NCBI GenBank assembly: GCA_050248275.1
Contig: JBFWSR010000001.1
Location: forward strand, 1-64,000
DNA from: CAILZL01 sp050248275
GTDB taxonomy: Bacteria; Pseudomonadota; Gammaproteobacteria; Steroidobacterales; Steroidobacteraceae
Direction of reading: 5' to 3'
Length of the DNA stretch: 64,000 nt
Under the pieces are notes generated by a model, which was given only the letters and a program-made list of their open reading frames with translations, did no database searches and was not told the DNA's origin. The first letter of the stretch is position 1, and each line of letters begins with the position of its first letter. Below, in pieces: positions 52,165-59,703 of the stretch. A program made the position numbers and the translations under genes.

Positions 52165-52180
52165 AGCACATAACATGCCA
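52165..52180 (-). promoter_or_regulatory. Candidate sigma-54 promoter of the transporter operon
   Basis: Minus strand reads TGGCATGTTATGTGCT, matching the -24/-12 consensus TGGCACG-N4-TTGCW at 14 positions, with GG and GC in exact spacing. Differences: T for C at the sixth base and G for the first T of TTGC. A start near 52153 gives a leader of about 180 bases. Fits nitrogen control of a cyanate or nitrite operon. Confidence 0.55.
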
Positions 52181-52239
52181 GAGGCAGCATGCCGGCTGAT
52201 CACAAGAACCATCTCAAAATTCAGAGAACATCATTCCAC

Positions 52240-52310
52240 GTCATTGCCGCACAGGCCGACGCTCAGTAAAACACTGGTTTTATCTGGATTCCTGCTTGCT
52301 CGGAAATGAC
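52240..52310. repeat. GTCAT-type inverted repeat
   Basis: Left unit begins GTCATTGCCGC; the right unit, reversed, begins GTCATTTCCGAGCAAGCAGG and continues AATCCAG. Such paired GTCATTCCCGC-AAGCGGGAATCC units resemble a widespread intergenic repeat. A second copy is at 57212. Confidence 0.6.
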
Positions 52311-52681
52311 AGAATTGTATCTGTCGATTCTCAGGAAAATTTCCGGATGGTCGCGTGACAATTGCCTTGCAGAGTTCAGCACGGAAGAACCATTCACCCC
52401 AATGTGGCGCATGTTCCACTCAGATATGAACAGCTACGGTGCAATTCCCGGGGCATACAAGGCAGCCATCCCACGTGTTGGAGCAGCCAGCAGATGTGAG
52501 AAGCATTGTTATGTGCTGCCCCATGCCTGCATGCTCAAAAACTCATGCCTGCCTATGACGGTGTCTCGTTACAACGGCACTGGCTCGATCCCCGTTATAG
52601 GGACGCAGACAAAACTGAAGTCCACCGTGATTCTTCGCCATCCATTCATGATGACGTTGATCTTCAAGATAGAGACACACT
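52311..52681. other. Intergenic stretch with nothing supported
   Basis: 371 bases between the repeat and the end of the DUF3106 gene. The open frames crossing it are not codon-like and run antisense into DUF3106. No ribosome site, hairpin or known RNA recognised. Confidence 0.4.
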
Positions 52682-53173
52682 TCATCGTTGCAAACGACGA
52701 TTGCGCAACTGTTGCAGACGTTGCGCGCGTTCCTGCGCCGACAACTGGTTCCACTTGCGCAATAACGCGGCGCGCTTTTTTTCATCGAGCTTCTGGAACT
52801 TGGCGAAGTTCATGCGCACTCGCGCCTGCTCTTCAGGCGGCAACGATTGAAACTCCAGGTAACGCTGACGAATCTCGGCGCGCCTCTCGACAGGCAGTTC
52901 ACGCCAGGCCTTGAAGCGTTGCGCTGCTGCGGCGCGCTGCGCATCATCCATGGTCAGCCAGCGCTGCGCGCCTCTGGCCAGCGCCTGTTGCCGGGTCGCG
53001 GGCAACGTATCCCAGTGGTCTTGTTGCCGGCTGAGCACCTGTTGCTGGCCGGCGGACAAATCATTCCAGTCGATACCGTTGACGGTGTCATCTGCTGCCA
53101 TGGCGGCGCCACTCAAAAGAAGCATCAGCAGGCTGCTGCCGATGAATGTTTTCAATAACTGCATCGTTTTCAT
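52682..53173 (-). CDS. DUF3106 family exported protein
   Basis: 163 residues. Signal peptide LKTFIGSSLLMLLLSGAAMA, cleavage near ADD. The mature protein is Gln/Arg-rich with spaced aromatic residues in W-x-L/P repeats (GIDWNDLSAGQQQVLSRQQD, HWDTLPATRQQALARGAQRW, RFKAWRELPVERRAEIRQRY), the pattern of DUF3106. Probably periplasmic; function unknown. Last gene of the sigma-factor operon; its ATG overlaps the preceding TGA (ATGA). Confidence 0.88.
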   Translation of the reverse strand: MKTMQLLKTFIGSSLLMLLLSGAAMAADDTVNGIDWNDLSAGQQQVLSRQQDHWDTLPATRQQALARGAQRWLTMDDAQRAAAAQRFKAWRELPVERRAEIRQRYLEFQSLPPEEQARVRMNFAKFQKLDEKKRAALLRKWNQLSAQERAQRLQQLRNRRLQR

Positions 53174-53535
53174 TTGTCCGCCTCGCCCGTCGCCCGGGAC
53201 GTGGCATTGGTTTTCACGTCAGCCGTTGCCTGAGCGTTCAGGCTCGCTGCTGAACTGCTGCTGGCGCTGGCCGCAGTCCTGGTGTCTGTATGCACAACCG
53301 TGTCCGGCCTTGCTGCCGATTCACGAGCGGCCACCGCTGCAGCGGTGAAATCCAGCCAGCTTTCGTCAGCGCCTTCCAGGCTGCCGAGATATTCCAGAAA
53401 GTCATCGCTCAGTTCGGCGACCTTGTCCGCCGCCAGCGCCAGCGATGTGCAACCCAGCAACAACAGGCCCATGAGCTGCGCACGTCTGGCAATGACGGCC
53501 TGGGTAGTGCGCGGCAAGGCATTGTTGACTGCCAT
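53170..53535 (-). CDS. Small exported protein of the sigma-factor operon, unrecognised
   Basis: 121 residues. A hydrophobic N-terminal segment (AQLMGLLLLGCTSLALAADK) is a signal peptide or lipoprotein signal (GCT with Leu at -3). Then DDFLEYLGSLEGADESWLDF, and a low-complexity Ala/Ser/Thr tail. No family recognised. Start ATG overlaps the DUF3619 stop (TGATG), stop overlaps the DUF3106 start. Confidence 0.75.
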   Translation of the reverse strand: MAVNNALPRTTQAVIARRAQLMGLLLLGCTSLALAADKVAELSDDFLEYLGSLEGADESWLDFTAAAVAARESAARPDTVVHTDTRTAASASSSSAASLNAQATADVKTNATSRATGEADK

Positions 53536-53957
53536 CAGCCGGCCTCGCTGGGATTGCCTTCGGAATTCAAGGTGTCCGACTGGGTTTCCAGCCAGGCGTA
53601 GAAATCCACGTTCTGCAGCATCTCCAGTTCGTCGCCGGAGGCGATGATTTCCACGTCAGCCACCGTGCTCGCCACGGTCATGGATGCATCCGGCAACGGC
53701 TCATCGCCCGATCCGATGAACTGCACGCTGAACAGCCCCGCCAGCACCAATGCGGCGACACCGCCTGCCGGCACTAACCAGCGCACACCGAATGCATGCG
53801 ACTCGCCACGCACTGCATCCAGCGCAGTCTGTCGCGCCTGATTCAGGCGCGAACGCGTGCGCGCATCCAGATTGGCCACTTGTTCGTTGAACAGCTCGCG
53901 GCTGCGTTTTGCCAGCGCACTGTCTTCCGGCTTGTCATCGAATGACTGGTTCACCAT
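53535..53957 (-). CDS. DUF3619 family membrane protein, likely anti-sigma-like
   Basis: 140 residues from ATG 53957 (GGAGAGGC directly upstream; 24 more codons are open but overlap the sigma gene). Helical N-terminus (AKRSRELFNEQVANLDARTR), then one membrane segment near 68-88 (LVPAGGVAALVLAGLFSVQF) and a periplasmic tail with ENVDFYAW-like MLQNVDFYAWLETQSD. Layout matches the DUF3619 proteins coupled to sigma factors in beta/gammaproteobacteria. An anti-sigma role is inference from context. Confidence 0.82.
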   Translation of the reverse strand: MVNQSFDDKPEDSALAKRSRELFNEQVANLDARTRSRLNQARQTALDAVRGESHAFGVRWLVPAGGVAALVLAGLFSVQFIGSGDEPLPDASMTVASTVADVEIIASGDELEMLQNVDFYAWLETQSDTLNSEGNPSEAG

Positions 53958-54526
53958 GCCTCTCCCAGGCGAGCGCGCAGGGTATGCACCGCCCGCGAGT
54001 AATGCGTTTTCACACTGCCTTCCGTACATCCCATGGCCAGCGCCGTTGCTGCCACGTCCAGTCCTTCAAAGTTGCGCAGCGCGAAGGCTTCGCGCTGACG
54101 CTGCGGCAATTCGGCCAGCGCCTGCTCCAGCAGCACCATGGCATCGCCCAACATCACCCGTTCGCCGGGGCCTTGCTGTGGGTCCGGCACGGCCTCATAA
54201 GGATCGCTGTCTTCTGCACGATCATGCTGCAAACCGGGTAGCCAGCCGAACAGCTTGTTGCGCACCGTCCGCCGTCGCTGCCAGTCGCGGATGCGGTTGT
54301 TGAGAATGCGGTAAAACAGCGGCCGCCATTCCTCGCTGGGACGCATGGCATAGCTGCGCGCCAGCTTGAGCATGGCATCCTGAACGATGTCCAGCGCCTC
54401 GTCGTCATCACGCAGGGCCATGCGCGCAATCTGGAATGCGCGCCGTTCGACACTGGCCAGGAACTGGTCGAGGCGCTGCACATGGCCTACAGACTGAGAC
54501 TGATCCAGAACTCGCTCCTTCGCCAT
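53951..54526 (-). CDS. Sigma-70 family (ECF-like) RNA polymerase sigma factor
   Basis: 191 residues from ATG 54526; ATG 54550 and a longer frame to 54751 are open. Region 2: LASVERRAFQIARMALRDDD, DIVQDAMLKLARSY, EEWRPLFYRILNNRIRDWQR. Region 4: ALAELPQRQREAFALRNFEG and VAATALAMGCTEGSVKTHYS with the helix-turn-helix. Overlaps the DUF3619 gene by 7 bases. Operon of four overlapping genes, probably autoregulated; divergent from priA. Confidence 0.9.
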   Translation of the reverse strand: MAKERVLDQSQSVGHVQRLDQFLASVERRAFQIARMALRDDDEALDIVQDAMLKLARSYAMRPSEEWRPLFYRILNNRIRDWQRRRTVRNKLFGWLPGLQHDRAEDSDPYEAVPDPQQGPGERVMLGDAMVLLEQALAELPQRQREAFALRNFEGLDVAATALAMGCTEGSVKTHYSRAVHTLRARLGEAW

Positions 54527-54911
54527 GACAGGGTTACGCTGTTCGAGCATGAGCAGTGACCCTGCCGGCAGGGTGACTGGGTCAAACGGACAACGCAGCG
54601 TAGCAAACATCGTCAACCTCGACAGGTCAGGCAATGCGTAAACAGGCATGCTAGAAACTACAACGCAGCAGCCGGCGCCGCGTTGACATGTTGGCTTCAT
54701 ACAACGAATTTTCGGGACCTTTGGCGACGGCGCGACAATGATTGCCCACATACCACAACAACCAGCCTGTCATGCGCTTGACGCATATCCTGTTTTCAGG
54801 CTGCATGGTGCGCTAACCCCTTGTTTGCGCGACTCAATTTATGACGCTCAAAACTTGATCAATTTAAAAAACCTGCCCATGAAACACTTACTTGAGTCAC
54901 TTTGCCCCAAA

Positions 54912-54946
54912 GCATCCACAGACTTATCCACAGCATTTGTGGACAA
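54912..54946. promoter_or_regulatory. DnaA-box cluster in front of priA
   Basis: TTATCCACA, the perfect DnaA 9-mer, at 54924-54932; TGTGGACAA (reverse TTGTCCACA) at 54938-54946; and the weaker GCATCCACA at 54912-54920. They lie 13 to 47 bases upstream of the likely priA start and could bind DnaA to control priA. Confidence 0.5.
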
Positions 54947-54958
54947 GTTTCGGAACTC

Positions 54959-57193
54959 ATGGCGCAACGCAAGTCAAGCATGAATTTGATCCTGCGTATC
55001 GCCATCGACACGCCGCTGCGGCGGTTGTTCGACTATCTGCCGCCGGACATCGAGCCCTCGCAACTCCAGCCGGGCATGCGCCTGTGGGTGCCATTCGGAC
55101 GCCGCCGGGTGGTCGGCATGCTGGTGGCTCTGAGCCAGCACAGCGCAATACCGCTGGCGAAGTTGCGCCGCGCACAGGCGCTGATCGATACCACGCCCAT
55201 CTTCGACGAACCGCTGTTCGGACTGCTGCAATGGTCGGCCGAGTATTACCGCCACCCGCTGGGCGAAGTGCTGGCGGCGGCGTTACCTGCTGCATTGCGC
55301 GAAGGCGCAGCCGTGACCGCCTCGCAGGAATGCTGGCAGCTCACCGCAACCGGATTGACCGATGCCCGCGCGCAAACTCCCAAGCGGGCCAGCCGCCTGC
55401 ATGCGCTACTGGATGTATTGAGCGACGGTCAGTTGCATGCCGCCGAAACACTGGCAGCCGCGCACAGCGATTGGCGCGCAGGCCTGCGCGTGCTCGAACA
55501 GCGCGGTCATGTACGTCGCGAACAAGCGCATCGACAAGCCTTGCCAGAACCAAAACACGACACTCTCCTGCTGGCGCCCCCCTCACTCAGTGATGCGCAA
55601 CAGCAGGCCTTGCAACGCATCGGCGCCTGCTTGGGTCGGTTTTCGACCCTGCTGTTGCATGGCGTAACGGGCAGCGGCAAGACCGAGGTCTACCTGCAGG
55701 CCATCGCCGAAGTGCTGCAACGCGGTCAACAGGCGCTGGTGCTGGCGCCGGAAATCGCCCTCACGCCGCAATTGCTGGAACGTTTCCGCGCCCGGTTTGC
55801 CGTGCCAATTGCCGTGCTGCATTCCGGACTGAATGATGGCGAACGACTGGCTGCCTGGCGTGCCGCGCGCAGCGGCGAAGCGGGCATCGTAATCGGTACG
55901 CGCTCGGCCATCTTCACTGCGCTCAGGCAACCCGGCCTGATCATTGTCGATGAAGAACATGATCCATCGTACAAGCAGCAGGAAGGCTTTCGTTATTCCG
56001 CACGCGATCTGGCCATTGCCCGCGCGCAACGCCATGGCATTCCAGTCGTGCTGGGTTCGGCCACGCCGTCGCTGGAAAGCCTGCTGCGCACCCGGCGCAA
56101 TCCGGCCGATCTACTCGCCCTCCCTGAACGTGCCGGCATGGCACAGGCACCCAAGCTCAAACTGATCGACCTGCGCCAGCATGGCGCCACCCAGGGTCTC
56201 TCCACGCCGGTGATGCTCAACATCCGCAAACATCTGGATGCCCGAGGACAGGTGTTGGTATACCTGAACCGGCGCGGCTTTGCGCCGGTGCTGTTCTGCC
56301 CGGGCTGCGGCTGGTCTGCCCCCTGTCCACGCTGCGATGCCCGGCTGACCGTGCACCGGCGGCGCAACAAGCTGGTGTGTCATCACTGCGGCCATGAAGA
56401 GGCCTTGAGCGAAACCTGCCCGTCCTGTCAGGCAGCAGTAAAACCGGTGGGCCAGGGCACGGAACGCATCGAAGACACGCTGCAACAGATTTATCCCGAT
56501 GCCACGCTGGCGCGTCTGGATCGCGACAGCGTCAGTCGCAAGAACGAACTCGATACCACCCTGGCGCGCGTGCAGTCCGGCGCCGTGAATATCCTGGTCG
56601 GCACGCAAATGCTGTCCAAGGGACATCACTTTCCCAACGTTACACTGGTAGTGATTCTGGATGCCGACCAGGGATTGTTCAGTACCGACTTCCGCGCCAG
56701 CGAACGGCTGGCGCAGAGCATCCTGCAGGTGTCGGGTCGCGCCGGGCGTGGCGACCGTCCCGGCGAGGTGCTGATCCAGACCGAATATCCCGATCATCCT
56801 TTGCTGCAACGTCTGCTGACGGAAGGCTACGACGGCTTTGCCGCGGCCGCGCTGAAAGAACGCGAACAGGCGCACTGGCCGCCGTTTACCCGCATTGCCC
56901 TGCTGCGTGTGGAAGCCCGGCAATTGACCATCGCCATGCGTTTCCTGCAAACCGCCCGGCAGCTGGCCCAGCAACAAACGACTGGGCAGCACAGAAAAGT
57001 GCAGATACTCGGCCCCGCGCCCGCACCGATGACGCGCCGCGCCGGCGTGCACCGCGCGCAACTGCTGCTGCAGGCTGCCACGCCCGGTCCCTTGCAAAAT
57101 CTGCTGGCCGGATTGTTGCCGCAACTGGAAGCCCTGCCTGAAGCCAGACAGGTGCGCTGGTCGGTGGATATAGATCCGATTGAGTTGTTCTGA
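54959..57193 (+). CDS. priA: Primosomal protein N' (replication restart helicase)
   Basis: 744 residues from ATG 54959; ATG 54980, where the family usually begins (MNLILRIAIDTPLRRLFDYL), and the frame to 54902 are alternatives. Walker A LLHGVTGSGKTEVYL, DEAH box VDEEHDPSYKQQEGFRYSA, and the zinc cluster CPGCGWSAPCPRC / CHHCGHEEALSETCPSC are intact, as is GTQMLSKGHHFPNVTLV. Reloads the replisome at stalled forks. DnaA-like boxes precede it. Confidence 0.97.
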   Translation: MAQRKSSMNLILRIAIDTPLRRLFDYLPPDIEPSQLQPGMRLWVPFGRRRVVGMLVALSQHSAIPLAKLRRAQALIDTTPIFDEPLFGLLQWSAEYYRHPLGEVLAAALPAALREGAAVTASQECWQLTATGLTDARAQTPKRASRLHALLDVLSDGQLHAAETLAAAHSDWRAGLRVLEQRGHVRREQAHRQALPEPKHDTLLLAPPSLSDAQQQALQRIGACLGRFSTLLLHGVTGSGKTEVYLQAIAEVLQRGQQALVLAPEIALTPQLLERFRARFAVPIAVLHSGLNDGERLAAWRAARSGEAGIVIGTRSAIFTALRQPGLIIVDEEHDPSYKQQEGFRYSARDLAIARAQRHGIPVVLGSATPSLESLLRTRRNPADLLALPERAGMAQAPKLKLIDLRQHGATQGLSTPVMLNIRKHLDARGQVLVYLNRRGFAPVLFCPGCGWSAPCPRCDARLTVHRRRNKLVCHHCGHEEALSETCPSCQAAVKPVGQGTERIEDTLQQIYPDATLARLDRDSVSRKNELDTTLARVQSGAVNILVGTQMLSKGHHFPNVTLVVILDADQGLFSTDFRASERLAQSILQVSGRAGRGDRPGEVLIQTEYPDHPLLQRLLTEGYDGFAAAALKEREQAHWPPFTRIALLRVEARQLTIAMRFLQTARQLAQQQTTGQHRKVQILGPAPAPMTRRAGVHRAQLLLQAATPGPLQNLLAGLLPQLEALPEARQVRWSVDIDPIELF

Positions 57194-57211
57194 AAGAAAA
57201 CGTCCAATGAT

Positions 57212-57281
57212 GTCATGCCCTGTCAAGCGGGCATCCGGCAAAACAATCCTTCAACCGGGTTCCCGCTTTCGCAGCAATGAC
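57212..57281. repeat. GTCAT-type inverted repeat upstream of argS
   Basis: Left unit GTCATGCCCTGTCAAGCGGG followed by CATCCGG; the right unit, reversed, is GTCATTGCTGCGAAAGCGGG followed by AACCCGG. Two diverged inverted copies of the same unit as at 52240. Confidence 0.7.
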
Positions 57282-57387
57282 GGCCAAGAGTGATCATGCT
57301 GGCCGCCCCTCAGTTGCAACCGTAGAATGCGCGTCCCAGCTTGGAGCGACTGTTCGCCCATTTGCGACTGATGAACGGTTGATACTA

Positions 57388-59118
57388 TTGAAACACCTGA
57401 TCAAATCACTGCTCGAAGCAGCCTTGAACACTCTGCCGGCCGGTACGCTGCCGACAGACATGGCGCCTGCCGTTATCGAGATTGAACGCACGCGCGATGC
57501 CAGTCATGGCGACTTCGCCTGCAATCTCGCCATGCGCCTGTCCAAGGCCGCCAGACGCAATCCGCGCGAACTGGCGCAGGCGTTGATCAATGCGCTGCCG
57601 GTAAATGAACTGTTGAGCAAAGTCGAAGTCGCCGGCCCCGGCTTCATCAACTTCCATCTGTCGCCGACCGCCTATGCGCAGGAACTGGAAGCCGTGCTGG
57701 AGCAGGGCGCGGCATACGGTCGTGTCGCCACGACGGGCAGTGCGCGAGTGTTGCTGGAATTCGTCTCTGCCAATCCCACCGGACCGCTGCATGTGGGCCA
57801 TGGCCGCCAGGCCGCGCTGGGCGACACGCTCTGCGCACTGCTGGAAAGCCAGGGTCATCGTCTCACCCGCGAGTTCTATTACAACGATGCGGGCGTGCAG
57901 ATCCAGAATCTGGCGCTATCGGTACAGGCGCGCGCCAAGGGCCACAAGCCCGGCGATGCCGACTGGCCCGAGGCTGCTTACAACGGCGATTACATTGGCG
58001 ACATTGCCCATGATTTTCTGGCCGGCAAAACCGTGCGCGCGATGGATGGCGAAGCCGTCACTGCCAGCGGCGATGCCCACGACCTGGATTCGATCCGCAA
58101 ATTTGCAGTGGCGTATCTGCGCAATGAACAGGATCTCGACCTGCAGGCCTTCGGCGTGAAGTTCGATGTTTACTATCTGGAATCCAGCCTGTACGCCGAC
58201 GGCAAAGTGAATGCCACCGTTGAGGGTCTGATTGCCAGTGGCAAGACCTATGAGCAGGATGGCGCATTGTGGTTGCGCACCACCGAGTATGGCGATGACA
58301 AGGATCGCGTCATGCGTAAATCGGACGGCACCTACACTTACTTTGTGCCGGATGTGGCGTATCACGTCGTCAAATGGCAGCGCGGCTTCCAGCGCGCCAT
58401 CAACATCCAGGGCTCAGATCATCACAGCACGATTACCCGTGTCAGGGCTGGCTTGCAGGCACTGAACCTGTCCTTAAAACTGGGCATCCCGCAGGGTTAT
58501 CCCGATTACGTGCTGCACAAGATGGTCAAGGTGATGCGCGGCGGCGAGGAAGTGAAAATCTCCAAGCGAGCCGGTTCGTATGTGACGGTGCGTGATCTGA
58601 TCGAATGGGTGGGTCGTGATGCCGTACGTTTCTTCCTGGCGTCACGGCGTGCCGATACCGAGTTTGTATTCGACATCGATCTGGCGCTGGCGCAGGGCGA
58701 AGAAAATCCTGTGTACTACGTGCAGTATGCGCATGCACGCGTATGCAGTGTGTTCCGGCAATTGACTGAAAAGGGCTACCGCCATGACCGCGCGCTGGGC
58801 GCCGCCAATATGCAGCGGCTCGACACGACCCATGAAAGTGCCTTGATGCGCCGCGTGACACAGTTCCCCGAGTTACTGGAAACTGCCGCAGCGGCGCTGG
58901 AGCCGCATCAGATTGCACATTACCTGCGCGATCTGGCCGGCGACTTCCACACCTATTACAACGCGCATGTATTCCTGGTTGAAGATGCCGCATTGCGCAA
59001 CGCACGCTTGAACCTGGTGGCCGCGACCCGACAGGTGCTTGCCAATGGCCTGCAATTGCTGGGCGTCAGCGCACCGGAATCCATGTGGGCTGCCGACAAG
59101 TCCGGCGCATCAGGTTGA
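57388..59118 (+). CDS. argS: Arginyl-tRNA synthetase
   Basis: 576 residues if TTG 57388 is used. The longest frame starts at ATG 57277, but that ATG is inside the GTCAT repeat and gives 37 residues that do not resemble the family, whereas LKHLIKSLLEAALNTL matches the usual N-terminus. HIGH motif LHVGHGRQAALGD; ANPTGPL before it; class I KMSKS region EVKISKRAGSYVTVRDLIEW; C-terminal anticodon domain from about 455 (YAHARVCSVFRQL). No strong ribosome site. Confidence 0.95.
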   Translation: MKHLIKSLLEAALNTLPAGTLPTDMAPAVIEIERTRDASHGDFACNLAMRLSKAARRNPRELAQALINALPVNELLSKVEVAGPGFINFHLSPTAYAQELEAVLEQGAAYGRVATTGSARVLLEFVSANPTGPLHVGHGRQAALGDTLCALLESQGHRLTREFYYNDAGVQIQNLALSVQARAKGHKPGDADWPEAAYNGDYIGDIAHDFLAGKTVRAMDGEAVTASGDAHDLDSIRKFAVAYLRNEQDLDLQAFGVKFDVYYLESSLYADGKVNATVEGLIASGKTYEQDGALWLRTTEYGDDKDRVMRKSDGTYTYFVPDVAYHVVKWQRGFQRAINIQGSDHHSTITRVRAGLQALNLSLKLGIPQGYPDYVLHKMVKVMRGGEEVKISKRAGSYVTVRDLIEWVGRDAVRFFLASRRADTEFVFDIDLALAQGEENPVYYVQYAHARVCSVFRQLTEKGYRHDRALGAANMQRLDTTHESALMRRVTQFPELLETAAAALEPHQIAHYLRDLAGDFHTYYNAHVFLVEDAALRNARLNLVAATRQVLANGLQLLGVSAPESMWAADKSGASG

Positions 59119-59124
59119 ATCTTC

Positions 59125-59703
59125 ATGGCACGCGATTACAAACACGTACGTACCGGCAGCAATCACAGCGTCTCCGCCTGGGGCGGATTCACCATCGGGT
59201 TGCTCATTGGTTTGGCGGTGGCCACGGCAGTTTACATCTATGACCGTCGCCCTGGCGCCAGTATCAACGTCAGCGGCGCACCGCTCATCAGCGAAAAAGA
59301 AGCCAGCGCCTCCAGCGCACCGACGCCGGAATCGGCGCAATCCGGCGAGTCCGGCACCGAGTTCGATTTCTACGATGTGCTGCCGAAAATGGAAGTGGAA
59401 GTGGCGCGCGATGCGGCCAAGCCTTCGGGCAACTCATCGGCGGCCGGCGCCATCGACACCCCCGGCTCGTATGTGCTGCAGGTGGGTTCGTATCGCAACT
59501 TTGCCGATGCCGACCGGGTGCGCGCCAAGCTGGCCATTCAGGGTATTGAATCCAGCATCCAGAAAGTCAGCATCGACAGCGATGTCTGGCACCGGGTGCG
59601 CATCGGCCCCATCAGCAATCTGAACAGGCTGGAAGATACGCGCCGCAAGTTGCGCGAGGCGCAGATCGACGCGCTGGTCATCAAACAGGGAAAGAATCCA
59701 TGA
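59125..59703 (+). CDS. SPOR-domain membrane protein (FtsN-like)
   Basis: 192 residues. Cytoplasmic tail, one membrane helix (about 20-40, GGFTIGLLIGLAVATAVYIY), a linker, and a SPOR domain at about 115-190 (YVLQVGSYRNFADADRVRAK ... WHRVRIGPISNLNRLEDTRR). SPOR domains bind denuded glycan at the division septum, and argS-ftsN pairing is common. Only 6 bases after argS. Its 3' end overlaps the cyclase gene tail-to-tail. Confidence 0.92.
   Translation: MARDYKHVRTGSNHSVSAWGGFTIGLLIGLAVATAVYIYDRRPGASINVSGAPLISEKEASASSAPTPESAQSGESGTEFDFYDVLPKMEVEVARDAAKPSGNSSAAGAIDTPGSYVLQVGSYRNFADADRVRAKLAIQGIESSIQKVSIDSDVWHRVRIGPISNLNRLEDTRRKLREAQIDALVIKQGKNP

Noticed and set aside
52150..52167. Tandem GCAATAA repeat looking like an iteron
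   Set aside because: Only two copies and directly beside the sigma-54-like site; too short to call an iteron or CRISPR repeat.
52306..52914. 202-codon plus-strand open frame upstream of and across DUF3106
   Set aside because: No ribosome site, low-quality translation with mixed Cys/Arg, and its second half is antisense to the DUF3106 gene.
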